Positions 8,084 to 17,440 of a stretch of DNA of 64,000 nucleotides are shown piece after piece. Within the stretch, counting starts at the first letter, position 1. Each line of letters begins with the position of its first letter. The notes under the pieces were generated by a model. It was not told the origin of the DNA and made no database searches. It worked only from the letters and a program-made list of their open reading frames with translations. The translations under genes were made by a program, and so were the position numbers. This DNA comes from Acaudatibacter sp963835495 (GTDB taxonomy: Bacteria > Pseudomonadota > Alphaproteobacteria > Caulobacterales > Caulobacteraceae): positions 1,240,001 through 1,304,000 of the forward strand of contig CAWIFQ010000003.1 in the NCBI GenBank assembly GCA_963835495.1. Direction: 5' to 3'.

Positions 8084-8624
8084 TTGGATTGGAATGAAGA
8101 GCGCATCGAGTTCTCTGACCAGGATGTGGCGCGAGGGGCTGTCGGCCAGCCAGGTCGCCCGCCAGCTAGGCGGGGTCTCCCGCAGCGCCGTTATCGGCAA
8201 GGTTCATCGACTGGGCATCGCCGGACGCGACGCCCCTGCCCGGCCGCTCGGCGGCCGTCCGCCAACCCGCGTTCGCGCCACCCCCGGGGGCACCCGCCGG
8301 GTCCAGACGCCCCGGGCGCCGCGCGAGCAGGTCATCAGCGTTCCGCGCATCGTTTTCGAAGTCGGGCCGACCGCGACGATCCATACCCTTACCACCCATG
8401 CCTGCCGCTGGCCGATCGGCGAACCCGACAAGGACGACTTCGGCTTTTGCGGCCGGCTTCGCTCAGGCCACCCTTCCTACTGCGCGGGGCACGCGCCGAT
8501 GGCGACGCGGCGCCGCGACACGCCGATGAAGCCCCGGGAAATCGAGCGGATCGTCAGCCGCTTCGCCGAGTCTCCAACGCTGGAGGCGCAGGGGCCGGCG
8601 CTGCAATGGCGCGAGATCGCCTGA
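8084..8624 (+). CDS. GcrA-like cell-cycle regulator, reading frame split by an apparent one-base insertion
   Basis: GcrA is a sigma70-binding activator in Caulobacterales whose targets depend on GANTC methylation. Reading from the TTG at 8084 gives DWNEERIE, which fits the GcrA N-terminus. The frame then breaks at 8111-8112, where one extra T precedes SLTRMWREGLSASQVARQLGG and AVIGKVHRLG, the HTH-like core. The C-terminal box ACRWPIGEPDKDDFGFCG with later cysteines is intact. Repaired, it would be about 179 residues. A GGGGG Shine-Dalgarno lies 7 bases before the TTG. As written, translation could instead begin at TTG 8070 or GTG 8079 in the other frame, giving a different first 14 residues. 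It may be a paralogue rather than the main gcrA. Confidence 0.8.
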
Positions 8625-8700
8625 GCCCACCTCCCCGCGTCGTCATCCTTCATCAAGCAGCCCGGCCGCGCAGCGCGGCCCAGAGATTTCTGAGATCCTC

Positions 8701-8955
8701 ATGACCACCCTGATCTTCGTCGAAAATGTGCTTGGCAGCGGGCAGGTGGTGAAGCTGACCGAGGATTTCGGCGACTATTCCGTCTCCCGCGACCTGCGTC
8801 CCGGCGAGCACGCACGCCTGGTGGTCAGTCCGTTCAAGACCGTCACGGTCGAGGAAGTGCCGGTCAGCTTCGTCGCGACGCCCAGCGCGGCCAACGAAGG
8901 GCACAGGATTCAGACCTTTCCAGTACCTCGCAGCCTGGAGCGCCGCTGCAGCTGA
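8701..8955 (+). CDS. Hypothetical protein, 84 residues
   Basis: I do not recognise this family. The ORF starts at ATG 8701, encodes 84 residues with no membrane segment or signal peptide, and reads like a small beta-rich protein (LIFVENVLGSGQVVKLTEDF at the N-terminus). It lies 76 bases after the gcrA-like gene on the same strand. The gap contains the GC hairpin GGCCGCGCAGCGCGGCC, so it may be transcribed separately. Codon use matches its neighbours. Confidence 0.55.
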   Translation: MTTLIFVENVLGSGQVVKLTEDFGDYSVSRDLRPGEHARLVVSPFKTVTVEEVPVSFVATPSAANEGHRIQTFPVPRSLERRCS

Positions 8956-9003
8956 GCAAACCCCGGACGCCGTCGGTCGCTGCGCAACGTCCCTGACAGG
9001 CCG

Positions 9004-9906
9004 TCACGCCCTCTCCTTCGCCGCTCCGGCCTGCTGCGACTTGCCGCCCGGCGCCGATACGATCAGCTCGATCAGCGCCTCGGTCACCTTGGGCTCAAGC
9101 CCTTCGGTGTGGCCTTTGTTCAGGCGAACCACGTCGGCGATGACGCGGCCGCCCCTGGCGCCCGGATAGACCCACACCTGCGCCGTTCCCGGCCCCGGCT
9201 TCAGGCCCCACTCCTTGGTCGAGATGTCGGCGCGCCCGGTGTCGTAGATCTGGCCCGGTTCGGTGTCGACGATGTCGGGGCGCCGCTCTCGCGGCCCGGC
9301 GCCGTATTTCTCCGCCCAGGGCGACGTCGTCGGCAGGCTGGTTATCTCGTGCTCGCCCACCGTGAAGATGTGCGACATATCCACCGGCGGGGGCCCAAGC
9401 GGCACGGGGCGAATGTAGTTCGCCGGCGGGGTCTGGCCGGGCCGCAGCGGCGGCCCCGCGTTCGGCGAACGCTCCGCCGGCCCGATGCGCCCGCCTGAAA
9501 GGCTGAGCCAGCCGTCGACTCGGTCCTGAAAGAACTTGTCTTCGTGCAGCAGCCGGCTGGATGTCATCCCACCCTGCGAGTGACCCGCCAGCCAAAAGGC
9601 GCGGATGTTCTCCAGCCCGTACTTCTCGAATATGTAGCCGACGATATTGCGCAGGTGCGCATCATCGGCCTCGCCAACCCATCGCCGGGCGGGCTCCTTG
9701 GTCGCGGCCGATGGCGTGGCGACAATCAGGCGGTGTTGGTTCTTGTAGTCCGCCGCCGGAAAGTAGGCTCTCTGCCACGCGCCGACCGAGCCGCCGCCGT
9801 GCAGGTTCAGGATGAAGGTGAGCTTCTCGCCCGGCCTCGGTTCGTCGGGATCATCGAGATAGAACTTACGGCCAGTCTTCTCGTCTACGGCGCTGATGTG
9901 ACCCAT
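9004..9906 (-). CDS. Alpha/beta hydrolase, polyhydroxybutyrate depolymerase-like
   Basis: This predicted serine hydrolase carries ILNLHGGGS (oxyanion-hole region, about residue 35) and the nucleophile elbow LAGHSQGGMTSS. A C-terminal NKGHTEGLEP probably supplies the catalytic His. The pattern resembles the PHB depolymerase/LpqC esterase group. No clear signal peptide is present, so it is probably cytoplasmic. I chose ATG 9906 (300 residues) because a strong GGGAGGAAGG lies just upstream; the longer frame to 9957 lacks this. The substrate is unknown. It stands alone, convergent with the gene before it. Confidence 0.75.
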   Translation of the reverse strand: MGHISAVDEKTGRKFYLDDPDEPRPGEKLTFILNLHGGGSVGAWQRAYFPAADYKNQHRLIVATPSAATKEPARRWVGEADDAHLRNIVGYIFEKYGLENIRAFWLAGHSQGGMTSSRLLHEDKFFQDRVDGWLSLSGGRIGPAERSPNAGPPLRPGQTPPANYIRPVPLGPPPVDMSHIFTVGEHEITSLPTTSPWAEKYGAGPRERRPDIVDTEPGQIYDTGRADISTKEWGLKPGPGTAQVWVYPGARGGRVIADVVRLNKGHTEGLEPKVTEALIELIVSAPGGKSQQAGAAKERA

Positions 9907-10062
9907 CCGCCTTCCTCCCTCGGCTTTTTCGAGCATTCTAGGCAGCCCTGACCACACCGCAACGTTTCCGTACGGCCGCCTGGTGACCGGCGTTTTCGTC
10001 GCTGTGGCCCAAGGTCACGATTTGAGCTAGCAATGTGTCAGGTGGGCAACGCGAGATAAACC

Positions 10063-10734
10063 ATGCGCCGACGTCAATTGCTCGGCTTCCTGGCGCTAGC
10101 CGCGTCGACGCCGCGGATCGCTTTCGCAGACGTCAGAACGATCTCGATCGATAAGGCCTTCCCTTACCTCTCCGCCTATCTCGCCATGCCAGTGGCCGAC
10201 CGCAGCCGGTTCTACCTGGCCTTCCGCGCCTATCGGGACAAGCATCCCGTTTCAGGGATCGCGGCGGCGATTGTCGGGGCGAACGGCGCGCGCACGCCGA
10301 TCGCCTTCGATCGCGCTGGCATCGTGACAACCCGCCTGCCGGATCTGGCAGTGTTGAAGAGCAGCGCTCAGATCGAGTTCGACAGCACCCCGTTCCAGCT
10401 AGGCCCCGAACTGCGCTGCGCGACGCCGCCCGCGACCCATATCGACGTCCACGACCTCACCCTGGCGCTGGCGCAGGTCAACGCCGCGGTCGTCAAGTTC
10501 GCTGGGGCGCTCAGCTTCGTCATCCCCAAGTTCACCACGGCCTACTTCCCGGACGCCGGGGCGGCGCAGGCGCTGATGGCCGACGGCCGCACCGCGGCGC
10601 TGCCGGCCTTCACTTGGCCGGCGGTGGGGGCCGTCTCCTACATCGAGCCAGCGACACTGACCGGCGCGCGCACCGTCGTGTTCGGCCGACCGCCCTCGCG
10701 GATCCTGTTGGGCGGACATCCCAAGAAGGCCTGA
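10063..10734 (+). CDS. Exported hypothetical protein with Tat-like signal
   Basis: This 223-residue protein starts MRRRQLLGFLALAASTPRIA, a signal peptide with a twin-arginine-like R-R-x-x-L-L motif and cleavage probably after AFA (about residue 22). The mature part resembles no family I can name. It contains repeated short hydrophobic and aromatic stretches (KAFPYLSAYLAMPVADRSRF). It is probably periplasmic. Its stop overlaps the start of the next small membrane gene by one base (TGATG), so the two form an operon that runs up to parE. Confidence 0.65.
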   Translation: MRRRQLLGFLALAASTPRIAFADVRTISIDKAFPYLSAYLAMPVADRSRFYLAFRAYRDKHPVSGIAAAIVGANGARTPIAFDRAGIVTTRLPDLAVLKSSAQIEFDSTPFQLGPELRCATPPATHIDVHDLTLALAQVNAAVVKFAGALSFVIPKFTTAYFPDAGAAQALMADGRTAALPAFTWPAVGAVSYIEPATLTGARTVVFGRPPSRILLGGHPKKA

Positions 10735-10970
10735 TGGCCGGCTGGATCGGCGTACTCCTGCTAGTCGGCTGCTTCGTCGCGGCCATCCCACTGGCGGCGC
10801 TCGCTGGCAAGGGCGCCGGAAAGCGGATGCGGGGCAACCTTCAGCTAGCGGCCATCCTGCTGGGGTTTGGTGAGCCGCTCGATCCGCCGCTGAAGCACTT
10901 GGTCGAAGCGGACAATCCCAAGGAAGAGGAAAGCGACGCGGCCGGCGAGCCGCCAGCGCCCGGCGCCTAG
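10734..10970 (+). CDS. Small membrane protein of unknown function
   Basis: This 78-residue protein has one N-terminal membrane helix (WIGVLLLVGCFVAAIPLAAL) and a soluble, acidic, Pro/Ala-rich tail (NPKEEESDAAGEPPAP). It starts at the ATG overlapping the stop of the preceding exported protein and ends 25 bases before parE. No family recognised. The tight spacing suggests transcription with parE, but says nothing about function. Confidence 0.6.
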   Translation: MAGWIGVLLLVGCFVAAIPLAALAGKGAGKRMRGNLQLAAILLGFGEPLDPPLKHLVEADNPKEEESDAAGEPPAPGA

Positions 10971-10995
10971 GGCGGTCCGCTCGAATCGCTGCTAC

Positions 10996-13047
10996 ATGAC
11001 GACAATGCCCAAGTCCGGCGCCCAGCCATCGTTGTTCGACGACGCCCTCAATCCCGCGCCAGCCGCGCCGCTGGCCGAGACGCATGAGCCACGCCCCGCG
11101 TCAGGCCGCGGCGCGTCGAGCTACTCGGCCAAGGACATCGAGGTGCTGGAGGGCCTGGAGCCGGTCCGCAAGCGCCCGGGCATGTACATCGGCGGCACCG
11201 ACGAGCGCGCGCTGCACCATCTGTTCGCCGAGGTGCTCGACAATTCGGTGGACGAGGCGATCGGCGGCCACGCCAAGCTGATCGAGATCACCCTGGCGGC
11301 CGATGGCGCGCTGACGGTGAAGGATGACGGCCGCGGCATGCCGGTCGACCCGCACGCCAAGTTCCCGGGCCTTTCGGCGCTCGAGGTCATCATGACCATG
11401 CTGCATTCGGGCGGAAAGTTCTCGGGCAAGGCCTACGAGACCAGCGGCGGGCTGCACGGCGTGGGCGTGTCGGTGGTCAACGCCCTTTCCGAGCGGGTCG
11501 AGGTCACGGTCTGGAAGGACGGCTTCGAGTGGCGCCAAACCTTCTCCCGCGGCAAGCCGACCTCCAAGCTGGAGAAGCTGGGGCCCAGCCGGAAACACGG
11601 CACCCAGGTCACTTTCACGCCAGACCCCGTCATCTTCGGCGAGGACGCCAGCTTCCGGCCAGCCCGCGTGCATCGCATGGCGCGAACCAAGGCCTATCTC
11701 TTCCGCGGGGTCGAGATCCGCTGGCGTTGCGCACCCGAGCGGATCTCGGATGCGACGCCGGCCGAGGCCAACTTCCATTTTCCGAACGGCCTCGCCGACT
11801 TCCTGGCCGAAACCACGGAAGGCCTTTCCACCATCACGCCAGCGCCGTTCACCGGTCGGGTCGAGCGCCAGGGCGAGGCCGGCGCGGTCGAATGGGCGGT
11901 CACCTGGACGCCGGACGGCTTCGGCGAGGCCGACAGCTTCATCCGCTCCTACTGCAACGCCGTTCCGACGCCAGAGGGCGGCACGCACGAGGCCGGCCTG
12001 CGCGCGGTGCTCAACCGCGGCCTCAAAGCCTACGCCGAACTGCTGGGCGAGAAGCGCGGCGCGCTGATCACCGCCGACGACGTGATGGCCGAGGCCGGCG
12101 CGATGATCAGCGTGTTCGTCCGCAACCCGGAATTCCAGGGCCAGACCAAGGAGCGGCTGTCGTCGATCGACGCTCAGCGGCTGGTGGAAGCCGCGCTGCG
12201 CGATCCGTTCGACCACTGGCTGGCCGAGCAACCCAAGGCCGCGGGCGCGCTTGTGGCCTTCGTGGTCGACCGCGCCGAGGAACGGCTGAAGCGGCGCAAG
12301 GACAAGGAAGTCGCCCGCGCCTCGGCTACCCGCAAGCTGCGCCTGCCCGGCAAGCTCGCGGATTGCTCCGGCAACGCCACCGACGGCACCGAGATCTTCC
12401 TGGTCGAGGGCGACAGCGCCGGCGGTTCGGCGAAACAGGCCCGCGACCGGCGCACCCAGGCCATCCTGCCTCTGCGCGGCAAGATCCTCAACGTCGCCTC
12501 CGCCAGTCTCGATCAGATGCGTGGCAACAAGGAACTCGCCGACCTGCTGCTCGCCCTGGGCGTCGAGACCGGGGCCCGCTACCGCGACGAGGCGTTGCGT
12601 TACGAGCGGGTCGTGATCATGACCGACGCCGATGTCGACGGCGCCCACATCGCCGCTCTGCTGATCACCTTCTTCTACCGCACCATGCCGGAACTGATCC
12701 GCGCCGGAAAACTCTACCTCGCCCTGCCCCCGCTCTACCGTCTCAGCCACGGCGGCAAGACCGAGTACGCCCGCGACGACGCCCACAAGGACGAACTGCT
12801 GGCCACGGTCTTCAAAGGCAAGAAGCCTGAAATCGGCCGTTTCAAAGGCCTGGGCGAAATGATGCCGGCGCAGCTGAAGGAAACCACCATGGATCCAAAG
12901 ACCCGGTCCATGGCGCGCATCAGCCTGCCCAGGGCCGAAGAAACGGTCGTCGATCTTGTCGAAGCGCTGATGGGCAAGAAGCCGGAGCTTCGCTTCCGCT
13001 TCATCCAGGAAAACGCTGAGTTCGCAGCGGACGACCTGGACGTTTAG
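10996..13047 (+). CDS. parE: DNA topoisomerase IV subunit B
   Basis: ParE is the ATPase subunit of topoisomerase IV. The 683-residue protein has a GHKL ATPase domain with KRPGMYIGGTDERALHHL and EVLDNSVDEAIGG (ATP-site Asn), and GLHGVGVSVVNALSE. The TOPRIM motifs are VEGDSAGGSAKQARDR and MTDADVDGAHIAALL, and the C-terminal FKGLGEMMPAQLKETTM is also present. Length and the GLGEM region fit ParE better than the longer GyrB. The partner parC lies about 10 kb away on the other strand. The reading frame is intact; a 673-residue antisense ORF here is a GC artefact. Confidence 0.95.
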   Translation: MTTMPKSGAQPSLFDDALNPAPAAPLAETHEPRPASGRGASSYSAKDIEVLEGLEPVRKRPGMYIGGTDERALHHLFAEVLDNSVDEAIGGHAKLIEITLAADGALTVKDDGRGMPVDPHAKFPGLSALEVIMTMLHSGGKFSGKAYETSGGLHGVGVSVVNALSERVEVTVWKDGFEWRQTFSRGKPTSKLEKLGPSRKHGTQVTFTPDPVIFGEDASFRPARVHRMARTKAYLFRGVEIRWRCAPERISDATPAEANFHFPNGLADFLAETTEGLSTITPAPFTGRVERQGEAGAVEWAVTWTPDGFGEADSFIRSYCNAVPTPEGGTHEAGLRAVLNRGLKAYAELLGEKRGALITADDVMAEAGAMISVFVRNPEFQGQTKERLSSIDAQRLVEAALRDPFDHWLAEQPKAAGALVAFVVDRAEERLKRRKDKEVARASATRKLRLPGKLADCSGNATDGTEIFLVEGDSAGGSAKQARDRRTQAILPLRGKILNVASASLDQMRGNKELADLLLALGVETGARYRDEALRYERVVIMTDADVDGAHIAALLITFFYRTMPELIRAGKLYLALPPLYRLSHGGKTEYARDDAHKDELLATVFKGKKPEIGRFKGLGEMMPAQLKETTMDPKTRSMARISLPRAEETVVDLVEALMGKKPELRFRFIQENAEFAADDLDV

Positions 13048-13053
13048 CCGCTT

Positions 13054-13072
13054 GCCCCCGATCGCCGGGGGC
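13054..13072 (+). terminator. GC hairpin after parE
   Basis: Seven bases after the parE stop, GCCCCCG and CGGGGGC can pair around a 5-base loop. There is no T-run, so it is only a candidate terminator or mRNA-stabilising hairpin. A second perfect stem, GGTTGC-N5-GCAACC, follows at 13080-13096 in the leader of the next gene. Confidence 0.45.
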
Positions 13073-13109
13073 CCCATAGGGTTGCCTTGAGCAACCTTAG
13101 GACCCGACA

Positions 13110-13631
13110 ATGGCGATCCCACTCTACGACCTGACCGTGGCCTCCTACCTGCAGACGCTGGGCGCCGTTTCCGGCTTCCTGGAACGCGGGCTGGCTCACT
13201 GCCGCGACAACAACATCGATCCGGAAGAGATCGTCGAGACGCGCCTCTACGGCGACATGCTGCCGTTCCGCTTCCAGCTGATCTCGGTCGCCCATCACTC
13301 GGCTGGCGCGATCGAGGGCGTCAAGAACGGCGCTTTCGGCCCGCCGACGGAGGCCCGCCCGCTGAACTATGCCGAACTGCAGGGCCTGGTCGCGGAAACG
13401 CGCGAAAAGCTCGCTAAGACCACTCCGGAAGAGATCAACGCGCTCGAAGGCACGGACGTCACCTTCCAGATCCGCGACTTCAAGATGCCGTTCACCGCCG
13501 AGAACTTCCTGATGTCGTTCTCGATGCCCAACTTCTATTTCCACGCCACGACGGCGTACGACATCCTCCGCTCCAAGGGCGTACCGCTCGGCAAGCGCGA
13601 CTTCATGGGCGAGATGCGGATGAAGCGCTAG
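13110..13631 (+). CDS. DUF1993 family protein
   Basis: This 173-residue protein starts MAIPLYDLTVASYLQTLG and has FPNFYFHATTAYDILR-like and RDFMGEMRMKR segments typical of DUF1993 proteins, a DinB-like helical bundle family. No metal-binding histidine triad is obvious. The family's biochemical role is not known to me. The ATG at 13110 follows AGGA. It is followed by a 12-bp perfect hairpin and a convergent OmpA-type gene. Confidence 0.8.
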   Translation: MAIPLYDLTVASYLQTLGAVSGFLERGLAHCRDNNIDPEEIVETRLYGDMLPFRFQLISVAHHSAGAIEGVKNGAFGPPTEARPLNYAELQGLVAETREKLAKTTPEEINALEGTDVTFQIRDFKMPFTAENFLMSFSMPNFYFHATTAYDILRSKGVPLGKRDFMGEMRMKR

Positions 13632-13639
13632 ACCGCGCC

Positions 13640-13665
13640 GCGGTCGGATGGAACCATCCGACCGC
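13640..13665. terminator. Bidirectional hairpin terminator between DUF1993 and OmpA-type genes
   Basis: GCGGTCGGATGG and CCATCCGACCGC form a perfect 12-bp stem around AA, 9 bases past the DUF1993 stop and 33 bases before the end of the convergent OmpA-type gene. The position between two converging genes supports termination in both directions. There is no strong T-run on either strand. Confidence 0.7.
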
Positions 13666-13697
13666 TCAAGCGTGCTCCGGGCTCAGGCAGGTAGGGC

Positions 13698-14279
13698 CTA
13701 CTCCAGCACCACCATGACCACGCGGCGGTTCTGCGCCCGCCCCTCGCGGGTGTCGTTCGGCGCCACCGGGTTGTCCTGGCCGTAGGAGATCGTGGCCATC
13801 CGGTTCAGCGCCACGCCCTGCTCGTTGAGGAACAGCCGCACCGCTTCGGCCCGTTGCTGGCCCAGCGCCAGGTTGGTCGCCGGCGCGCCAGTGGAGTCGG
13901 TATAGCCCTGGATCTCCAGGTAGACGTTGCGGTTGTCGCTCTTCAGCTTGTTGGCGAATTCGGTGAGCCGCGACTTGGCCTCGTCCGAGAGTTCGGCGCG
14001 GTTGACTGGGAACTTGGTCGCGTCGTCCGTCAGCACCATCGCGTAGAGGAACTTGCCCTGGGCGAGCTTCCCGGCGGCGATCGCTCGGTCCAGCGCCTCG
14101 TGCGCGGTCTTGTCGGCCGCGCCGATATGTTCGTCCTGCTCCTGGGAGTGTCCCTTCACCACGTCGACCTGGCCCTGAACCGTAGCCACGTGCTTGTCGA
14201 CGTAGTCCTGGGTCGCACATCCGCCGAGCCAAAGCGCGCCAAGCACCGCCGCGCCAGCCATCATCATCTGCTTGTTCAT
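13698..14279 (-). CDS. OmpA-family lipoprotein (peptidoglycan-binding)
   Basis: This 193-residue protein begins with a lipoprotein signal ending in LWLGGC (lipobox Cys at about residue 21). A short helical linker follows, then a C-terminal OmpA/Pal domain (about residues 80-190) with LEIQGYTDSTGAPATN, the conserved LGQQRAEAVRLFL, and GRAQNRRVVMVV. Such proteins tether the outer membrane to peptidoglycan through the conserved Asp and Arg seen here. No tol genes are adjacent, so it is not obviously Pal itself. It is transcribed away from the helicase gene. Confidence 0.88.
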   Translation of the reverse strand: MNKQMMMAGAAVLGALWLGGCATQDYVDKHVATVQGQVDVVKGHSQEQDEHIGAADKTAHEALDRAIAAGKLAQGKFLYAMVLTDDATKFPVNRAELSDEAKSRLTEFANKLKSDNRNVYLEIQGYTDSTGAPATNLALGQQRAEAVRLFLNEQGVALNRMATISYGQDNPVAPNDTREGRAQNRRVVMVVLE

Positions 14280-14593
14280 CTGGTCCCCCGCCAGTCATGG
14301 TTGCGGCTCGGGGCCTGACCGCCACGAGCGCCTACATTCGGCGCTAGAACCCGGTCATGGCAAAATCTGGGCAGCGTTTGCCCCCCGGCCGTAGAATCGG
14401 CGCCATATTCGCCCGACGCGAGAATATCGGCAAAGTTTTCCGACCAAAGACCTTCCTCGACGATGGCGCCCCGGGCCCGGCGGCGCGGCGCGCGCATTGA
14501 CTTGGGGCCTTATCTTCCTATGTTCCGACGGCCTGAACTGGGTCGTGGCGCGCATGATTCGCACCAGACGCGCCAGTTCAATTTTATCGAGAC
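14280..14593. other. Divergent intergenic region, OmpA-type gene / RNA helicase
   Basis: This 314-base region separates two divergent genes and should hold both promoters. It has no convincing ORF and no strong repeat. The last 80 bases before the helicase start are locally AT-richer (CAATTTTATCGAGAC), as is usual for a 5' leader. I could not identify a clear -35/-10 pair. Confidence 0.4.
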
Positions 14594-16226
14594 ATGACAG
14601 ACTTTTCCAAACTGGGCCTCAGCTCCGCGACGCTCGAAGCAGTCGCCGCCACGGGCTATACCGAGGCCACCCCCATCCAAGAACAAGCCATTCCGGTCGC
14701 CCTCGCGGGCCGGGATATCCTGGGCATCGCCCAGACCGGCACCGGCAAGACCGCCGCTTTCACCCTGCCGATGATCGACCGCCTGGTGGCGGGCCGGTCC
14801 AAGGCGCGCATGCCGCGCTCGCTGGTGATCGAGCCGACGCGCGAACTCGCCGACCAGGTCGCCGCGTCGTTCGAGCGCTACTCCAAGGGCCAGAAGCTCT
14901 CGTGGGCGCTGCTGATCGGCGGCGTCTCGTTCGGCGACCAGGAAGCCAAGCTCGACCGCGGCGTTGACGTGCTGATCGCGACCCCCGGACGGCTGCTCGA
15001 CCACTTCGAGCGGGGCAAGCTGCTGCTGACCGGCGTGCAGATCATGGTGGTCGACGAAGCCGACCGCATGCTCGACATGGGCTTCATTCCCGACCTCGAG
15101 CGCATCTTCAAGCTGACGCCGGCGGTGAAGCAGACCCTGTTCTTCTCCGCGACGATGCCGCCGGAGATCACCCGCCTCACCAAGCAGTTCCTGCGCGATC
15201 CGACTCGGATCGAGGCGTCGCGTCCGGCCACGACGGCCGAGAACATCGCCCAGCATATCTTCCGGGTGCCGGTGACCGATCAGGCCGCCAAGCGGCTGGC
15301 GCTCCGGGCTCTGGTGAGCCAGGCCAACGTCAGGAACGGCATCGTCTTCTGCAATCGCAAGAGCGAAGTCGATATCGTCGCCAAGTCGCTGAAGAAGCAC
15401 GGCTTCGACGCCGCCGCGATCCACGGCGACCTCGACCAGAGCGTCCGCACCAGGACGCTGGACTCGTTCCGCAAGGGCGAACTGAAGCTCCTGGTCGCCT
15501 CGGATGTCGCCGCCCGCGGTCTCGACATTCCCGATGTCAGCCACGTCTTCAACTACGACGTCCCGCATCACGCCGACGACTACGTCCACCGCATCGGCCG
15601 CACTGGCCGGGCGGGCAAGAATGGCGACTTCGATCACCCTGGTCACGCCGGCGGACGGTCGCAACCTCGACAAGGTGCTGCGCCTGATCGGCAAGACGCC
15701 CGAGGAACTGAAGCTCGACGTCGACTGGAGCCAGGCCAAGCCCGACGGCCGCCGCGAAGTCCGCAAGCGGCCCGAGCGCCGCGACCGCGGCTTTGGGCGC
15801 CCTGCCTCGGAGACCTCGGTCGCCGCCATGGAGCCGAGCAAGCCGACGCCGCGCTCGGCCGGCCCGGTTTCAGAACCTGACGCGCCGCAAGCCAGCGCCT
15901 CCGAAACCGCCGCCCCCGCGCCATCAGCGCGTGAGCCGCGCCAGCATCGTTCGCGGCGAGAACGTCCGGTCCGGGAAGCCGCCGGCGAGCGGCCAGCGCC
16001 GCGTTCGGAGCCGCGGTCGGAACCGCGCGCCGATTCCCGTCCGGAGTCGCCCCGGCAGGAGCCCCGCCAGGAAGCGCGGCACGAGTCCCGCCCGGAACCG
16101 CGCCATGAGCCACGTCACGAACAGCGTCGGGGCCAGCAAAACGGCGCGCGCCCCCGTGGCGACGACGACGATCGCGGCGTCATTGGCTTCGGCTCCGACG
16201 TACCGGCATTTCTCGCCCGCAAGTAA
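14594..16226 (+). CDS. DEAD-box ATP-dependent RNA helicase (RhlE-like), frame split by an apparent one-base insertion
   Basis: This RNA-unwinding ATPase shows the Q motif (TPIQEQAIP), motif I AQTGTGKTAAF, Ia PTRELADQV, II VVDEADRMLDMG, III FFSATMPP, IV IVFCNRKSEV, V ASDVAARGLDIPDVSHVFN and VI HRIGRTGRAGK. Directly after motif VI the frame breaks at 15629-15630. Dropping one T from GACTTC restores SITLVTPADGRNLDKVLRLIG and a long Arg/Pro/Glu-rich tail ending at 16226 (543 residues in all). Without repair the protein would run into an unrelated frame to 15880. Such helicases help ribosome assembly and degradosome function, including in the cold. Confidence 0.88.
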
Positions 16227-16333
16227 TTTGCCGGACCGCAAATAGTTTCCGCCGCGTCGCCAGCGGCGATGAGCCTTAACGCGCTGTTTGAACTCTGCGC
16301 CCTATGATCCCCGCCAAGTTTCGGGGAGCTCCC

Positions 16334-17392
16334 ATGCCTGGCGAAGTGGACCTCACCTTACGTGGCCCGAAGGGCTACGAGGTGGCCCGCGCGGCGATTG
16401 AGATGATGGAACGGGCCAAGGTGTGGCCCACCGCCCTCCACTTCGAGCTCTGGTTGCATCTGGTGGCCGATCCCACCGGTCCTCTCGCCCTCGAGCTGCA
16501 ACGCCTGCTGTCCAGCGGCGAGCAGATCACCGACTTTGTCGCCGAGGATCTTGCCCAGACCTTCCTGCCGAAGGTGCGCCTGCACGACCAGATTCGGGAC
16601 GCCGGGGACCAGTTGAGCCAGGAATTGGCCACCGTCTCACGCGTGATCCAGACCGCCCAGGAGACCAGTGAAGCCTACGGCCAGGAACTGGCGGGGGCGA
16701 CCCAGGAATTGAGCGAGCACATGGAGTCCGGCGAGCTGAAGTCGCTGGTCAAGGGCCTCGCCAACGCCACCAACCGCGCCCAGAACCAGAACCGAGAGCT
16801 CGAACAGCGGCTCGCCGAGTCGACCGCCGAAGTGACCCGCCTGCGCGACCACCTGGTGCAGGTGCGGCGGGACGCGACCACGGACGGCCTGACCAATCTG
16901 GCCAACCGCAAGTCCTTCGACGAAGAGCTGGAACGCGCCTGCGCCGACGCCGATGCGGGCGGCGTCTCGGTGCACCTGGCCGTACTCGACATCGACCACT
17001 TCAAGAACTTCAACGACACCTGGGGCCACCAGACCGGCGATCAGGTGATCCGGTTCGTCGCCAGCGTGATCGGCCGCGTCGGCGCCCCGCCCCGGTTCGC
17101 CGCCCGCTATGGCGGCGAGGAGTTTGCCATGATCTTCAGCCGCGAAGACATGGCCCAGGTCGAGCAGACCCTTCGCGAAATCTGCGAAGAGGTCGGCTCG
17201 CGTCACCTGAAGCGTCGCTCGACCAACGAAGACCTGGGCGCCGTCACCATCTCGGCCGGCTTCGCCGAAAGGCACGCGGGCGAGCCGCCGATCTCATTGA
17301 TGGAGCGCGCCGACACCGCGCTCTACGCCTCCAAGCACGCCGGCCGTAACCGTGTGACGTGCGCTGAGACCAAGAAGTCCGCGGCGGCCTGA
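16334..17392 (+). CDS. Diguanylate cyclase (GGDEF domain)
   Basis: It makes cyclic di-GMP from two GTP. The first 175 or so residues form a mostly helical, partly coiled-coil region (GPKGYEVARAAIEMM onward) that may sense or dimerise. A GGDEF domain follows with DGLTNLANRKSFDEEL, AVLDIDHFKNFNDTWGHQTGD and the active-site motif RYGGEEFAMIF. The I-site RxxD expected five residues before GGEEF is absent, so product inhibition there is unlikely. I chose ATG 16334 (352 residues) because GGGGAG lies just upstream; ATG 16304 would add ten residues. No transmembrane segment is seen. Confidence 0.88.
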   Translation: MPGEVDLTLRGPKGYEVARAAIEMMERAKVWPTALHFELWLHLVADPTGPLALELQRLLSSGEQITDFVAEDLAQTFLPKVRLHDQIRDAGDQLSQELATVSRVIQTAQETSEAYGQELAGATQELSEHMESGELKSLVKGLANATNRAQNQNRELEQRLAESTAEVTRLRDHLVQVRRDATTDGLTNLANRKSFDEELERACADADAGGVSVHLAVLDIDHFKNFNDTWGHQTGDQVIRFVASVIGRVGAPPRFAARYGGEEFAMIFSREDMAQVEQTLREICEEVGSRHLKRRSTNEDLGAVTISAGFAERHAGEPPISLMERADTALYASKHAGRNRVTCAETKKSAAA

Positions 17393-17440
17393 CAGTCTTC
17401 GCGACGCCCGCGGCATTTGTTTCGGACCAGTCGCGCGCAC

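Noticed and set aside
11101..13122. A 673-codon open frame antisense to parE
   Set aside because: It mirrors the parE codon pattern on the other strand, has Gln/Arg/Gly-rich composition without domains, and parE itself is intact and certain. Long antisense frames are expected in such GC-rich DNA.
15624..15632. A programmed frameshift in the RNA helicase gene
   Set aside because: There is no slippery run or internal Shine-Dalgarno, and the break matches the GANTTC pattern shared with three unrelated genes.
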